From positions 75,503,622 through 75,567,621 of the forward strand of contig OY282606.1 in the NCBI GenBank assembly GCA_958298945.1: DNA of 64,000 bases, in the 5' to 3' direction. The translations under genes were made by a program, and so were the position numbers. Below are positions 25,506-37,150 of this stretch, in pieces. Below the pieces are notes generated by a model. The model worked only from the letters and a program-made list of their open reading frames with translations, was not told where the DNA came from and ran no database searches. This DNA is from Atherix ibis (taxonomy: Eukaryota; Arthropoda; Insecta; Diptera; Athericidae). Positions within the stretch are counted from its first letter, which is position 1, and every line of letters starts with the position of its first letter.

Positions 25506-26415
25506 TTGGGTTGTCCGGAAAGTAATTTCGTTTCATTACTAAATTACTTTCCGAACAACCCAATAGTTTATTTATTGGCCTTTATTCTTTAAGTGAATCA
25601 TTAAATTTGTCCAATTGATGACAGTACACTACAGAATTGATCGTTGTGTTGCTAGGTAGAAGCTTAAAATAAACGATTTCTTTGAAATCCCACCAAACTG
25701 ATAGCATAACCTTTTTTTTGATGAATATGGGCTTTCGAAGTGCTTTGAGCCGGTTCATCTTTTCTACTCTAGGATCTTTTGCGCTTAACATAGACAACCT
25801 ATTTCTCGACTACTCCAGGATCTTTTGCGCTTAACATAGACTATCTATTTCTCGTTCCTAGAGATGATACTCTTCAAAAATGGATTATTTTCTTGGCGTT
25901 TGAGAAGCAAATCATTTTTTCCGTAAAAAGATGAGGAACCCATATGTGGAGCTTTGAGACTAAACCTAGCCGTTTCAAATGATCATGAACGGTCGTATTC
26001 GATAAATTTAATCTCTCAGTGATCTCACGAGTTGTTATTCGCCGGTTTGCATCAATTAATGCCTTTATTGTGACTTCATCAGCTTCAACTGACCCTCCAG
26101 AACGTGGTCCATCTTCGAGATCAAAATTCCCGGATCGAAGTTTTGCAAACCAGTTTTGGCACTGGCGCTCACCTAACATATCTTCTACATAAACATCGGA
26201 TAATTTTTTTCTTGCTTGAACATCATTTTTATCTTTTCTATAGTAAAAAAGTAAAATAATGCCGAAAATGCTGTTTTTCACTTTCCATATTTAAAAGGGT
26301 ATCAACCAAAAACTACTATGCAGAATCAATCGAATTTTTTCACAAGCAAGCCTTGCTATGTCAGCTGTCAAAATACATATGATTATCCGGCTTAAGTGTG
26401 AAGTTCGTTGTGCAG
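25506..26415 (-). mobile_element. Mariner deletion derivative with head-to-head terminal repeats
   Basis: The minus-strand 5' half of a TTGGGTTGTYCGG-family transposase (from 26281: FGIILLFYYRKDKNDVQARK, LSDVYVEDMLGERQCQNWFA, DLEDGPRSGG, ITTREITERLNLSNTTVHDH) continues to KLLPSNTTINSVVYCHQLDK. It stops at the KEK codons, where the 3' half is missing. Instead there is AATAAATAAACTA and then two terminal repeats facing each other (25541-25563 and 25506-25528) around a 12-nt spacer. The distal 5' terminal repeat is lost. Same structure as 40102-40953. Confidence 0.8.
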
Positions 26416-28539
26416 AAAAACATTTGGATTTCATGAGTAAGAGAATTTTGAGCGAGCAAAGCACCAGATACGGAGAACATTTAGCACTTCATTATTTTTT
26501 TTAATAAATCAAAGTAATTTTATAGGAAAATAATAGCATATTATTGATAATTTTTTTACTCTGCTCGCTCTAGGTGAGTAAACTACATTTCATATTGTAT
26601 GTTATTGTGTTTCTTCTTTCACGTTAAGTCAATTATTTTATAAACAATTTATGATTTGTTCTAATAATTTATACTATTTAATTAAAAGAATAAAGAAAAG
26701 GATACAATTTTATACATTAACTACCTTTAAATAACAAATTGTGCATAGAAAAATTGAAAATTCCAAGTTTAAAGATAAATAATTCCAAGAACATCAATTT
26801 TATTTTTATGTAACGAAATTGTTTCTTTATTCTCCATACTTAAACCATTCGTTACTTAAAATATATCAAGGAATCATCCCTAGAAATATTCACATCAAAG
26901 AAAATCCTGTTTGTATATTTTCCTTATATGCATACATACATAAATACATTTTCCATCAGTAAACTTAATCAAAAGCGAACATACACGTACAAGTACTTAG
27001 CTTATCTTTAGATTTTTCCTTCAAAAGTATTTTGCTTTTTTAATTTAGCGAAAAATTCATCAATCATAGCCACATCATAATGGAGGAATTCTGAATATTT
27101 TTCGGCCATTTTATTCCGTCTTAATTAAATTATGACCCAATTTTTAACTAACAACGATAAAAATAGCCATTATTTTATTAAATTCTTTTTCGTCTCTCTT
27201 AGAAATATCGGATAGAATTTTTCTTTATTTTTTTTTTCATTTAATTTAAATGGAAAATAAAATTAATTATATAAGAAGAATTTTTTTATTTTCACTTAAA
27301 ATTAATGAAAATGACTCCATGATGATATACACGAGTATGTCCGTCCTCCTTTCAAGAAAACGTAAAAAAAAATCAAAATTTTTGTAAAAGCATAATGGAA
27401 TGGATGAATGAAAAGAGTTTTTAAATATAATAAATTCTTCGTAAAGTATTAGATTTCTAAACATGTTTGTTGTTTTTTTCCTTAAAAAATATATATTTTT
27501 GGCACCTAATGCTTAGGTTATTTTTATTAGTAAATAATGTCTAATGAAATTGATTGATTTAATTTTAATTCTGAACGTTTTTTTTAACGTTCCTTTTTTG
27601 TCGATAATTAGACATTGAACAGTTCGCAACGAATAAATATCCTTTCAATTCACAATTAATAAATAGCCTTTCAATTCACATTAGCTAAAGTAGTGTTCAT
27701 GAAAAATCGAATGATTGATTTAATAAATTCTTCAAATAAATGATGAAAAATTGTTGAAGGCTAAGAAAATGAATATAAATCATATTCAAAATTCATATAC
27801 TCGTAGAACAAATTCTTTTGTAGTTTTTTCCTTTTCTTTTTTTAAAAAGAAAAATTGCCATACGATTTATTTTTTGCTATAAATTAGAAAAAAATATAAC
27901 CTCTTTTAGACGACTAATGATATTTTCTTAAGTTGTTCGTACAAATATTTTCTTTTTTAGATCTTCTTAAATAAATGACTTCTCTTGTAATAAAATAAAA
28001 TATTATACACATATAAGTGCAACGGCTATAAACGTATATGAGATGAAGTGTGTAGGCGATATACATATTATGTACAAGTTAATTTAATATTGCAAATGGG
28101 AAATAATTTCATTAGCTTTTGGGAACTAAGCACAGGTGAAAATGATACGATTTTATTTTTGGCTTAAACAACATGGATAAAAAATATAAAGGAAAAGTTT
28201 TCATTTTTTAAACCAATAAAGTAAATATATTGGATTTTTTATATTGTTAAATATTTTTTTATTGTGTTTTGCTACTAAATATTATTCCTAACCACAACAA
28301 TTTGTTACCGTCTGTTTTTGCTTCAAAAAAATATTTTATTGTCTTATTATATTTTTTCCATAATTCAGATGATTTTTAATAAATAAAAATAAATCTTTAT
28401 TAAATATAAATAAGCAAGTTAAAAGTAAAACTTATAAGTATTGTTTGAAACTGTATATGACCCACAGTTCTAAAGAGGCTTTTTTTCCAGAGTAAGCTTT
28501 TCCATGAATTCTTTTCTTCTCGAATTTGTCGAAATAGAT
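26416..28539. other. AT-rich spacer
   Basis: A short direct repeat, CCTTTCAATTCACA, near 27640-27680 and one TACTCGTA word (27798). Nothing else. Confidence 0.6.
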
Positions 28540-29680
28540 CGAAAACAGCATTTTTCAACCAGTCCCGAAAAAGGTGAATCTTGTTCTCTCTCTAATTACT
28601 GACCCATTGTACTTACTTTCATCGTTTCCAAGGTTATGGAAACGATGATAAACCATTAGCTAATGAAACATCTTGAATTAAGAAAACTCTTCAGTGAGCA
28701 TCAATATGGTTTCTGTAGCAATATTTAGCCGAAAAACGGAACCACACTCTTCATTTTTCTATGAAATATAGGATTTTTCTGCTTGCTATTTCATTTTGTG
28801 GAATGAAATCGGCGATACCAGACAATATTTTGTGGAAAATACGTGCATATCGTATCGACGATTTCCCCCTAAAATGAATTAGATCTTTTAATCCGCAAAC
28901 AGTCCACCAAATAAATATTTATTTTATTTATATAAAATAATGGTTTACAGTCCACCAAATAAATATTGGTGTTCCTCAGGGTTCTGTTTTACCTCCAACT
29001 CTTTTTCATATTCTCATAAATGATCTGTTACTTCTAATGCAATCTACTATTTCGTTGATGACATCACTCTCAGTTTTTTATATTAGTTTCCTGATTCGAG
29101 TGCTTGCTCATAGATCGTGAAAATGAAACGACAATGTATTTTAAACCCATTAAATTCGGATATAGACAGTATATTACTAGGGGGCTTAAAAAACAGAGCG
29201 GAATTTAATACTTTCAAAACACAGAGCTGTCTACTGTTTGTGGAGCGAAACCGAAATATCCCGCCATTGTTCTCGTCTAAGACCTGGCGCTTCTAAAATG
29301 TCATTGCATTTACTAGATGGCATAAAAAGATTGTGCGATAAAATTCATATGTGAAATAAATATTACGGAGCTATTTGACTCATTAGAACTCAACCGTTAA
29401 TATCTCCTGCTTTTCTTTATTTTATTGTATTTTCTATAAACAGTGAATTAGCTAGTTGCTAATTATTTCACCGTAATACTCGTTTCGCCAGGAATACACA
29501 TCAGTTTAACTTGAATCGCTTTTTTTGGAATTATTTTAAAATATAGAGATTTTTCGTTCCAACTGCTCAATCCATATGTGGAATGCCCTACATGCCCTAA
29601 CATACATTATTACAATCAATAGCTATTTACGAGCAAAGTACACTGGCATCTCGCTCGCTTTATCCCTTCTAACACTTTCC
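28540..29680 (+). pseudogene. LINE RT relic, clade uncertain
   Basis: Plus-strand text in order: SNY-x-PIVLTFIVSKVMETMI, then LRKLFSEHQYGFCSN, then INIGVPQGSVLPPTLFHILI, then late, C-terminal-like text SIHMWNALHALT. Non-LTR RT motifs in their normal order (fingers, palm), broken by many stops. The catalytic YxDD is not cleanly readable. A 21-bp direct repeat (28899-28919, 28947-28967) interrupts the palm. Confidence 0.65.
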
Positions 29681-30057
29681 ACATACGCGATGTACTAATA
29701 CATTAGGTAGAAGTGATAACGTTTTCTTTGTTTATCTAGAAAATTAATGCCAAGTGTGCATCCCAACAAATGACCTTGCCTGTCAAGGTACTAAAACATA
29801 AGAATGATTTTTATTTGGGAAAATCAATTGCTTTTATAATGAGGGATCAACATTACATCAATGATTCTAAATCAGTGGTATAATTTGGAGAGATCACGAT
29901 CAAATAGATCTTAGCAAGGCTCTGCTATTTTCAGACTGTTTTGTTTCTGATAAAAAGTGAGTAAATGCGGCGCCCATCTTGCAGATAACTAATATTCTTA
30001 TGCTCATGCAAATTATTTCAATTATGCTCATATAAGCAACTTATAATGTTAGCTGAA

Positions 30058-30131
30058 TGAGACTTTTTCTTGAACTTTTAGTATCATCACTACATGAGAC
30101 TTTTTCTTGAATTTTTAGTATCATCACTACA
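30058..30131. repeat. 37-bp tandem duplication
   Basis: Two adjacent 37-bp copies (30058-30094, 30095-30131) differing at one base, starting TGAGACTTTTTCTTGAA. Confidence 0.95.
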
Positions 30132-30175
30132 TTTGGACTAATGCTCTGAGGTCCTCAACGAAATTCAATAAACTA

Positions 30176-31085
30176 TTGGGTTGTTCGGAAAGTAATTTCG
30201 TTTGCTGATGAAGACACAATAAAGACATTAATTGATGCAAACCGGCGAAGAACAACTCGTGAGATCACTGAGAGATTAAATTTACCGAATACGACCGTTC
30301 ATGATCATTTGAAACGGATAGGGTTAATCTCAAAGCTCGACATATGGGTTCCTCATCTTCTCTCGGAAAACAATTTGTGCCGTCGTATTGACGTTTGCGA
30401 TCAGCTTCTCAAACGCCAAGAAAATGATCAATTTTTGAAGCATATCATCACTGGGGATGAGAAATGGGTTGTCTACAACAATGTTAAGCGCAAAAGATCC
30501 TAGAGTAGAAAAAATGAACCGGTTCAAAGCACTTCGAAAGCCAATGTTTATCAAAAAAAGTTATGCTATCTGTTTGGTGAAATTTCAAAGGAATCGTTTA
30601 TTTTGAGCTTCTACCGAGCAACACAAAAATCAATTCTAAAGTGTACTGTCATCAGTTAGACAAATTGAATGATTCACTTAAAGAAAAAAGGCCAGAATTG
30701 GTTAATATGAAAGTTATAGTGTTCTAACAGGATAATGCGATATCCTGTTGGAACACTATACCTTTCCTATATGTGGATATACTGCCATACCCACTATACT
30801 CTCCAGACCTAGCACCTTCCGATTATCATTTGTTCCAGTCTCTACAAAATTTTTTAGACAGAAAAACGTTTAATTCAAATGAGGAGATCAAAAATCACTT
30901 AGATCAGTTTTTTGCCAGCAAAGAACAAACATTTTATGAGCGTGGAATTATGCCACTGCCAGAAAGATGGCAAAGGGTATTATATCAGACTGGCTAATAT
31001 TTAATTGAATAAAATATTAATTTACTATAAGAAAATCGTCTTTCATTTTTATAAAAAAAAAAGAAATTACTTTCAGAACAACCCA
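30176..31085 (+). mobile_element. 5'-deleted mariner (TTGGGTTGTTCGG family)
   Basis: The left terminal repeat (30176) runs straight into GCTGATGAAGACACAATAAA, transposase codon text that normally lies ~60 codons in, so the 5' leader and N-terminus are deleted. The rest of the transposase follows: TTREITERLN, ISKLDIWVPHLLSENNLCRR, ITGDEKWVVYNNVKRKRS (first Asp) and YSPDLAPSDYHLFQSLQNFL (third Asp). The second-Asp block (QDNA) is destroyed by an inverted copy of itself (30705-30770). The right terminal repeat ends at 31085. Confidence 0.85.
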
Positions 31086-31530
31086 GTATTGCAATTAATG
31101 TCGGAGTTCTCATAATATTTTTCAAATCTTATTTTTGTTTCAGACATGATTTTCCACGGAAAAAGTATTGTATTATTGAAACATGCAATTCATTCAAACA
31201 AATACAAACTAATTTATAAAGATAACTTCATTTCGCAGCTGATTTTTTAATAGATCCATAGTACATATAGAAAAATTGGAAAAATAATAATATTCATGGT
31301 GGTAGTGACACGTATCAGATTTTTCACTGACCTATAAACTTGTCCCCAATTCAAAATGAACGAACCAATTGGCAAATTCTTCCATGCTTGTAAAATAATG
31401 ATTAGAAAATATAATTAAATTTGCGACAAATTTACATAAAATATTTCAATATCAATCTTTCTAGAAGATAAATAATAAAATATTGCATATATAATTTATA
31501 TATCTAGACCGATTTTGCTATAAAAATATA
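31086..31530. other. AT-rich spacer
   Basis: Nothing seen. Confidence 0.6.
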
Positions 31531-32740
31531 CGAGGGTCGTTCAATAAGTTCTTAGAAAATCCGAGAAATTGCGCTCGTAGTGTCGGTAAAGATTTTTGTA
31601 AGTAGCATTATCGACAGGCAAGCTGTCAAAATTTCAACTCGATCCACAGCGTAGGTCAATTTCTATCGTCGATTAAAGTTAACGACATTTATTTGTGCAT
31701 AACAATGGAAAAAAGCGAGTCAGGGCTGTCATCAAACATCTCCATTTAAAAGGCTTAAGCCCGAAAGAAATCAAAGCCGAGTTGGATGCAGTTCATGGCA
31801 CATCTGCACCTGTGTTTGCGACGGTTTCCATTGGGTGAATGAATTTAAACGTGGCCGTTCATCCACAAAAGATGAACATCGTTCAGGACGCCCAGTTGAG
31901 GTGTCTACTCCTGAAATCATCGACAAAATCCACGATCTGATTTTGAACGATCGGCGAATTAAAGTGCGCAAATTAGTTGAGGCCACGGGCATATCACAAG
32001 GTACAGTCGCTTCAATTTTGCATGAAAAATTGTCTGTGAAAAAAATTTCGGCAAGATGGGTGCCGCGTTTCCTCTCAGAGGAGAATAAGCGCAATCGTGT
32101 AGTGGACTCTGAGGATATGTTGGCACTCTTTCATTGCAATGCTGCCGAATTATTTCATCGGTATGTCACTCTGGACGAAACCTGGATACACTACTACACT
32201 CCAGAAACGAAGAGACAATCATCACAGTGGATTTTCAAGGGTGAACGGGCTCCGAAGAAGGCAAAAACTGTGCCATCGGCCGGCAAGGTGATGGCCACGG
32301 TCTTTTGGGATTCGCAGGGCATCACAGGAGCGTATTACGCGTCGTTATTGCAACGGTTGAGCGAGGAAATCAAAGAGGAACGCCCCCATCTGAAGAAGAA
32401 AAAAATCCTCTTGCATCAGGACAATGCGCGTGTGCACACCTGCGCTGTTTCCATGGCCAAAATTGTGGAATTGAGAATGGAATTGTTGCAGCATCCCGCT
32501 TATTCACCAGATTTGGCCCCGAGTGACTATTTTCTTTTCCCCAATCTGAAGAAATGGCTTGGCGGACGACGGTTCACTTCCAATGAGGACGTCATTGCTC
32601 AAACGGATGAGTATTTTGCAGAACTTCCGAAATCCTATTTTTTGGACGGGATAAAAATATTGGAAAAACGAATGGAAAAGTGTATAGAGTTAAAAAAGTT
32701 TTTTTCCATCTTTTTCTAAGGACTTATTGAACGAGCCTCG
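31531..32740 (+). mobile_element. Nearly complete irritans-like mariner
   Basis: 1210 bp flanked by TA. The terminal repeats match closely: CGAGGGTCGTTCAATAAGTT at the left, CGAGGCTCGTTCAATAAGTC read inward from the right. It encodes one transposase on the plus strand. The least decayed element in the window, visibly richer in GC than its surroundings, so probably a fairly recent arrival. Confidence 0.92.
31705..32719 (+). pseudogene. Mariner transposase, frameshifted at the N-terminus
   Basis: Cut-and-paste transposase that would act on its own terminal repeats. The start ATG at 31705 gives MEKSE, then one-base deletions near 31722 and 31832 shift the frame twice. From 31835 a single frame of 294 codons runs to 32719. 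It keeps the paired HTH text (GISQGTVASILHEKL), RWVPRFLSEENKRNRVVDS, and all three catalytic Asp: TLDETWIHYYTPE, HQDNARVHT and SPDLAPSDYF, with 34 residues between the last two (DD34D). Compared with remembered relatives, about a dozen residues appear missing in the segment around FWDSQGITGAYY. Probably inactive. Confidence 0.88.
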
Positions 32741-34579
32741 TATATATATATTAAAATAAAATGAAATTAAAATAAAAATTGACTACAAAATTATGTGATA
32801 ATTTAAAAAAAGAACTATCCGGAAGAATTAAGTAACCGTCATGAAATCGAATTCCAAATTGACAAAAGTGTTTTTGAAGTGAAAAGTGTAGTATAGTAAT
32901 TAGTTTTTTTTGAATCATTATAGTTTTTTGCATATGTTCCTGTGAAACATCAAAAATGTCTGAAAAAAATGTATATTGCGCATCTAAACTGACAAATATT
33001 TAAGTGAATTTGAATTTTCTCAAAATAATTCTTAAAAATAAATACTTATAGTAATTTATAATTAAAAAAAAATACTTTAGCAATACGTGCAGAAAAATTT
33101 TCGTATGAAAATTCTTATTAACATTTGAATAAAACCAAAAACCATTTTCACAATAACAAATCAAATAATAATAAATTGATTATTTTCTTTTCCAAACGAA
33201 ATACAATAATACTGAACATATGTACACACTCTCTTTCCATAATTTCGATATTCTCCAATTTGTTTATGGTGTAAAATATTCCATTAAATATAAATAAAGT
33301 GTACGAATGATACTCGTACGTTCTAAATGCAATACGGAAAATTCTATTTTTGCCTCCAATTTATGTGTAATGGAGCTTTCTTATTTTTGAGTAATGCAAC
33401 CTACAAAATGAGAAATTTATTATATATTAGAACTATTTTTAATCACAAATAAAATCTAAATTAGTATACGAAAAATGTATAATACGCCTATTTATCTTTA
33501 TGAGGTTTGTTTTCTTTTAATAAAAACAAATCTGCTAACTATCTTATAAATCTGCAAGATATGAAACGTCTATCAATCTTGTTTATTAAAAATAATTAAA
33601 ATATTAGATAATACACCAATTTTAAATGTAACTATTCATAATATTCTTTATGTTACTATTTTCCCCGTTTATTATAAAAAAATAACCTTGATTAATCGAA
33701 AATATTTAAACAAAAAAAAAACAAAATCATTCTTTGTTAAATGGAATAGATAAAAAATTAAGATGGCCAAACGCCAATATATGGTTAAAAATTATTTTTA
33801 TTTTTATTAGAATTCATGAAGAAAATTTGATGAAATGACAGAAAAGAAAAATCTAGTAAAATATGAAAATAGTCACTTAATTACCATGAATTTACGCATA
33901 AATAAAATTCAGAGGAGTGTTTATAAATATGTATTTTTTATGGTGATGACATATTTTATCAGTAAAAAAAATAGAAAATGTTTCGGATCAACTACTTTTA
34001 ACCTATTCTCACTAACAAAAATTCTATTCACTTCGATAGAAATTCGAAAATAGACACGGAAATTCGAATTATTTGCACAGAGTTTGTACGCATCTGTCGA
34101 AGTTCGGTATGCAAAAACGAATTTCCTTCGATATTCAAATAGTCTTGATGAGTTTTCGAAAGGCAATTTTTCTAACTCTAAAAAAAAATTTTGTTTTTTT
34201 AAGCTTTTGTATTTGAGAAAAAAATATCCTCTATGTTTTTGAATTGTCTTAAATAATAATAATAATATTAATAATACTAACAATGAAGAGAAAAAGCAGA
34301 GAAAAATAGATAATCAACACATTTTTTATTATATTATGGAAATTTTTTTAATTATAATTAACGATATTTATTAATAATAATTTATTTTTTTAATTTAAAA
34401 AATAATATAAAAATATGACATTTTTGATATATGGCTGAAATCTAAAGTTTTAACTAAAAGTCATTGCGAAGAAATTTTTCAATAACTTTCTAAAACATGG
34501 TAGGTCTTCTAAAAATAAAAAAAATAACGTGTTATGTGTAACCGTATTATATGATACTAGGGTTTAGTACAAAGAGTAG
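32741..34579. other. AT-rich spacer
   Basis: Short frames at 33835-34283 on both strands are AT-driven. One TACTCGTA word at 33311. No supported feature. Confidence 0.6.
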
Positions 34580-35117
34580 GGTTATATTCCAAAAATAACT
34601 TTTCTCTCACTTTAATTCAGGGAACTTTAGTCCGAATTAAGTTAGCACAACATAGACGCGTTGAGTTGCTAAGAAAGTCATTGCTCTTTTATGGTAGCTT
34701 GAAAATTTTTCCCATTCATCCAACATGTATTGTTCTTTCAGTTGCACAACAAATAACGATCTTTTGGGTAACTTAGAGTTCTAATTATGCATAGAACAAG
34801 TGGTAGTTTGATAGCGCAAGACCTGGAGAAAACGTTGTCTACAAACTCTTATGAGGTCTGGCGTTACGTGATAGAAGATATCCCCTCGAAGGCTAATATT
34901 TTCTAAACGGTTTTATTTGAGAGCTACTTTAATAACAGCGGGTCTTTAGCACGCTTTACTGAATACTATCCAGAACCGGTTCTCTGGAATAACTACGAAT
35001 AGTTTCAACAGCTGCAAAACGATCGGTAAGAATAGCTTTTAGGGTAAGCCCAGAATTTTCAGAAATTTTCGTAGTGAAAGATATTAACTTTACATTCATC
35101 ATTAGTACAATTACTCT
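34580..35117. other. GC-higher block, unassigned
   Basis: More balanced base composition than its surroundings, directly left of the SINE pair. A plus-strand stretch reads LIAQDLEKTLSTNSYEVWRY and EDIPSKANIF before stops. I cannot name a family; probably a mobile-element relic. Confidence 0.35.
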
Positions 35118-35370
35118 TAGAGGCCGGCTAGCCCGTTAACAAAAAATAGGTAAAATAGGTAGCACAGTCGATAGCGTGCTGGACTACCAGCCCAGAGGGT
35201 CATGAGTTCGAATCCCATTTGCAGCATCATGATCCTCTACGCTAAATTACCTCACCTCTTTACTTTCTATTCTTCTTTCATTTCCTTATTCCTTATCCTT
35301 CCCTTTCGGACCATCAAACCGCCTGAGCAGATGGATGTAAAATAGCGTCTGGCGAGGTCTGCTGGCCTTC
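35118..35370 (+). repeat. tRNA-derived SINE, copy 1
   Basis: Starts TAGAGGCCGGCT. Contains an RNA polymerase III A box-like TAGCACAGTCG (35160) and B box-like GAGTTCGAATCC (35204) at tRNA-like spacing. The middle folds as GCTGG-ACTA-CCAGC, which gives no normal 7-nt anticodon loop, so it is a SINE head and not a working tRNA. A tRNA-unrelated tail follows. Confidence 0.6.
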
Positions 35371-35379
35371 TTATAGAAC

Positions 35380-35560
35380 ATAGAGGCCGGCTTCTTAAGC
35401 GTACTGGATTACCATCCAAGAGGTCGTAGGTTCGAATCCCACTGTGGCATAGCCCTACGCTATTTCCTAAAAATCTAGTTTTCCTTTCCATTTCTACATT
35501 AATTTCCTTATCCCGATACCTTTTATCGCCAAATGGCCTCTAGTGTTGTGGCGCGTAGAA
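35380..35560 (+). repeat. tRNA-derived SINE, copy 2
   Basis: Same TAGAGGCCGGCT opening as copy 1. B box GGTTCGAATCC at 35429-35439 matches the consensus exactly, and a stem TGGA/TCCA encloses an anticodon-like loop. The tail shares TTTCCTTATCC-type words with copy 1. Head-to-tail with copy 1. Confidence 0.6.
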
Positions 35561-37150
35561 TATACATTTTGGTATTAATTTTACTTGAAATGATAATTTA
35601 AAAAAAATTGCACCGATAACCATTTCAACAAAATTCGCTGCGCCAATGTCCACTAATTGCTAAAATTTGTGTAATTTTCGAATGATGGTGTTAGAGGTAA
35701 AGCGCGTTATAGGAATCCGTGTTGTAAAAGTGTTACTTATATAGCTTAAATTTACCAATAAGAAGTGTAAGATTTTACAAGAAAACCATCAATTCTAAAC
35801 GTTCTTCTGTAGAAGGTTTCCCTTCATTTGTGGAAGTTATCAATGAAAACGGATTATATTTCTGACATTTAATCAATATATCAAATACAAATGTCAAGAT
35901 TTAGATATAAAGTGCTGAAAGCATTGACGATCTCACGTAATGTGGTCTATCTATCATCTTCAATTAATGTCTATAAATTTGTGTCTATCCTCTTCGATAG
36001 TTACCTCGGATAAATGCGCGCCTTTCAAGCCTCAGCTGCCATACACTTCCGTTATTTTTTTTTGCAAGTTTTCGCAGCATTCGTGCTTTTTTTTTGCTTT
36101 CAATATTGACCTATCCCGAGTTCCGCAAGGGAGTTACTTGTGGGAGAACGATCAAACGTTGGTGAATCTACAACGTTCCTCACTAGAGCTATCTGAGTGC
36201 GAGTACACAACACGTACTCTTAAAACAAAAACTGGTACTACGGAGGTTGGGTGCCCCACGGTAGTTGCTCACATCGGGCCGGATCATGGTGAGGTGCCTT
36301 TGGCTGAAACGTGGTGGCTGTGGGCGAGGGAAAAGATTCCAGTTATCACTGATACCATAACTACAGATAATAGTATACGGTTGGGTAGGCCTTGCCAACA
36401 ACAGTTAGAGTAACTAGCTTTTAACTCATTACTCTTTGCAAGGTATTGTAGGGATAGGCCGGTTTTGGAAAACTTTGTCCGGATCTGTCAAATTCATTGC
36501 ATGCGTTAGAGCATTGCGTTAAATTTGCTGCATTAGTGTGAGCTTTTAATAATTTTTCCAAAAAGTGAGTCGGAACCCGTCTAACCTTTCTACTAACGGT
36601 TGTACCTGTGTTGGATGTAGCTGGTTCAGTGGTGGGGCCAAATGGAAATACAAGAAACAGATCATGAGTTAGGAAATTTATGGATGGATTGGTAGATTGC
36701 TTCATACGTAGAACAAGAAGGTAGGTTTTGAATAAACCTGGATATGGTAGAGTAGGGAAGTTGCGGCCACTTACCATAGAAGGTACCGAAGGAAGTTCGA
36801 GATCGGGAGTGAAGGTGTGAAAGACCGGTTATAAAAGGGTGCAGCTAAGGCGGAAACCGATTTGAGTGTACGATTCTGAACTGACGAATTTCATAACAAG
36901 TGCAGATTTGTGTGATCGGTTTAGGCGTATTCCAATCCCTATGATCGTAAGCTATCCGTGGCATTATATCTAACGGTAGGTATGCCACGTTAAATCAACT
37001 TGACTGATCGATATAGAAATTTTGAAACCTTAGAGTACGCATACATTAGTCCCACTCCTAAAGACATTGCGCATCTAGATCATATTGATTGCTGTAAAAA
37101 TATAAGATGGAGTTATAGTGCGCTCATTTTCCACCCTCCAATTTTTATTC
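35561..37150. other. GC-higher block with a TATA-like motif, possible LTR or mobile-element remains
   Basis: 36100-37000 is clearly less AT-rich. It has a TATAAAAGGG at 36830-36839 followed within ~100 bp by no long frame. Frames at 35940-36413 (plus) and 36421-36777 (minus) match nothing I know. A retrotransposon LTR with its promoter is one possibility. Confidence 0.3.

Noticed and set aside
35160..35226. Working tRNA gene
   Set aside because: Pol III boxes are present but the arms do not close into a normal cloverleaf and the unit is repeated with a tail, so SINE is preferred.
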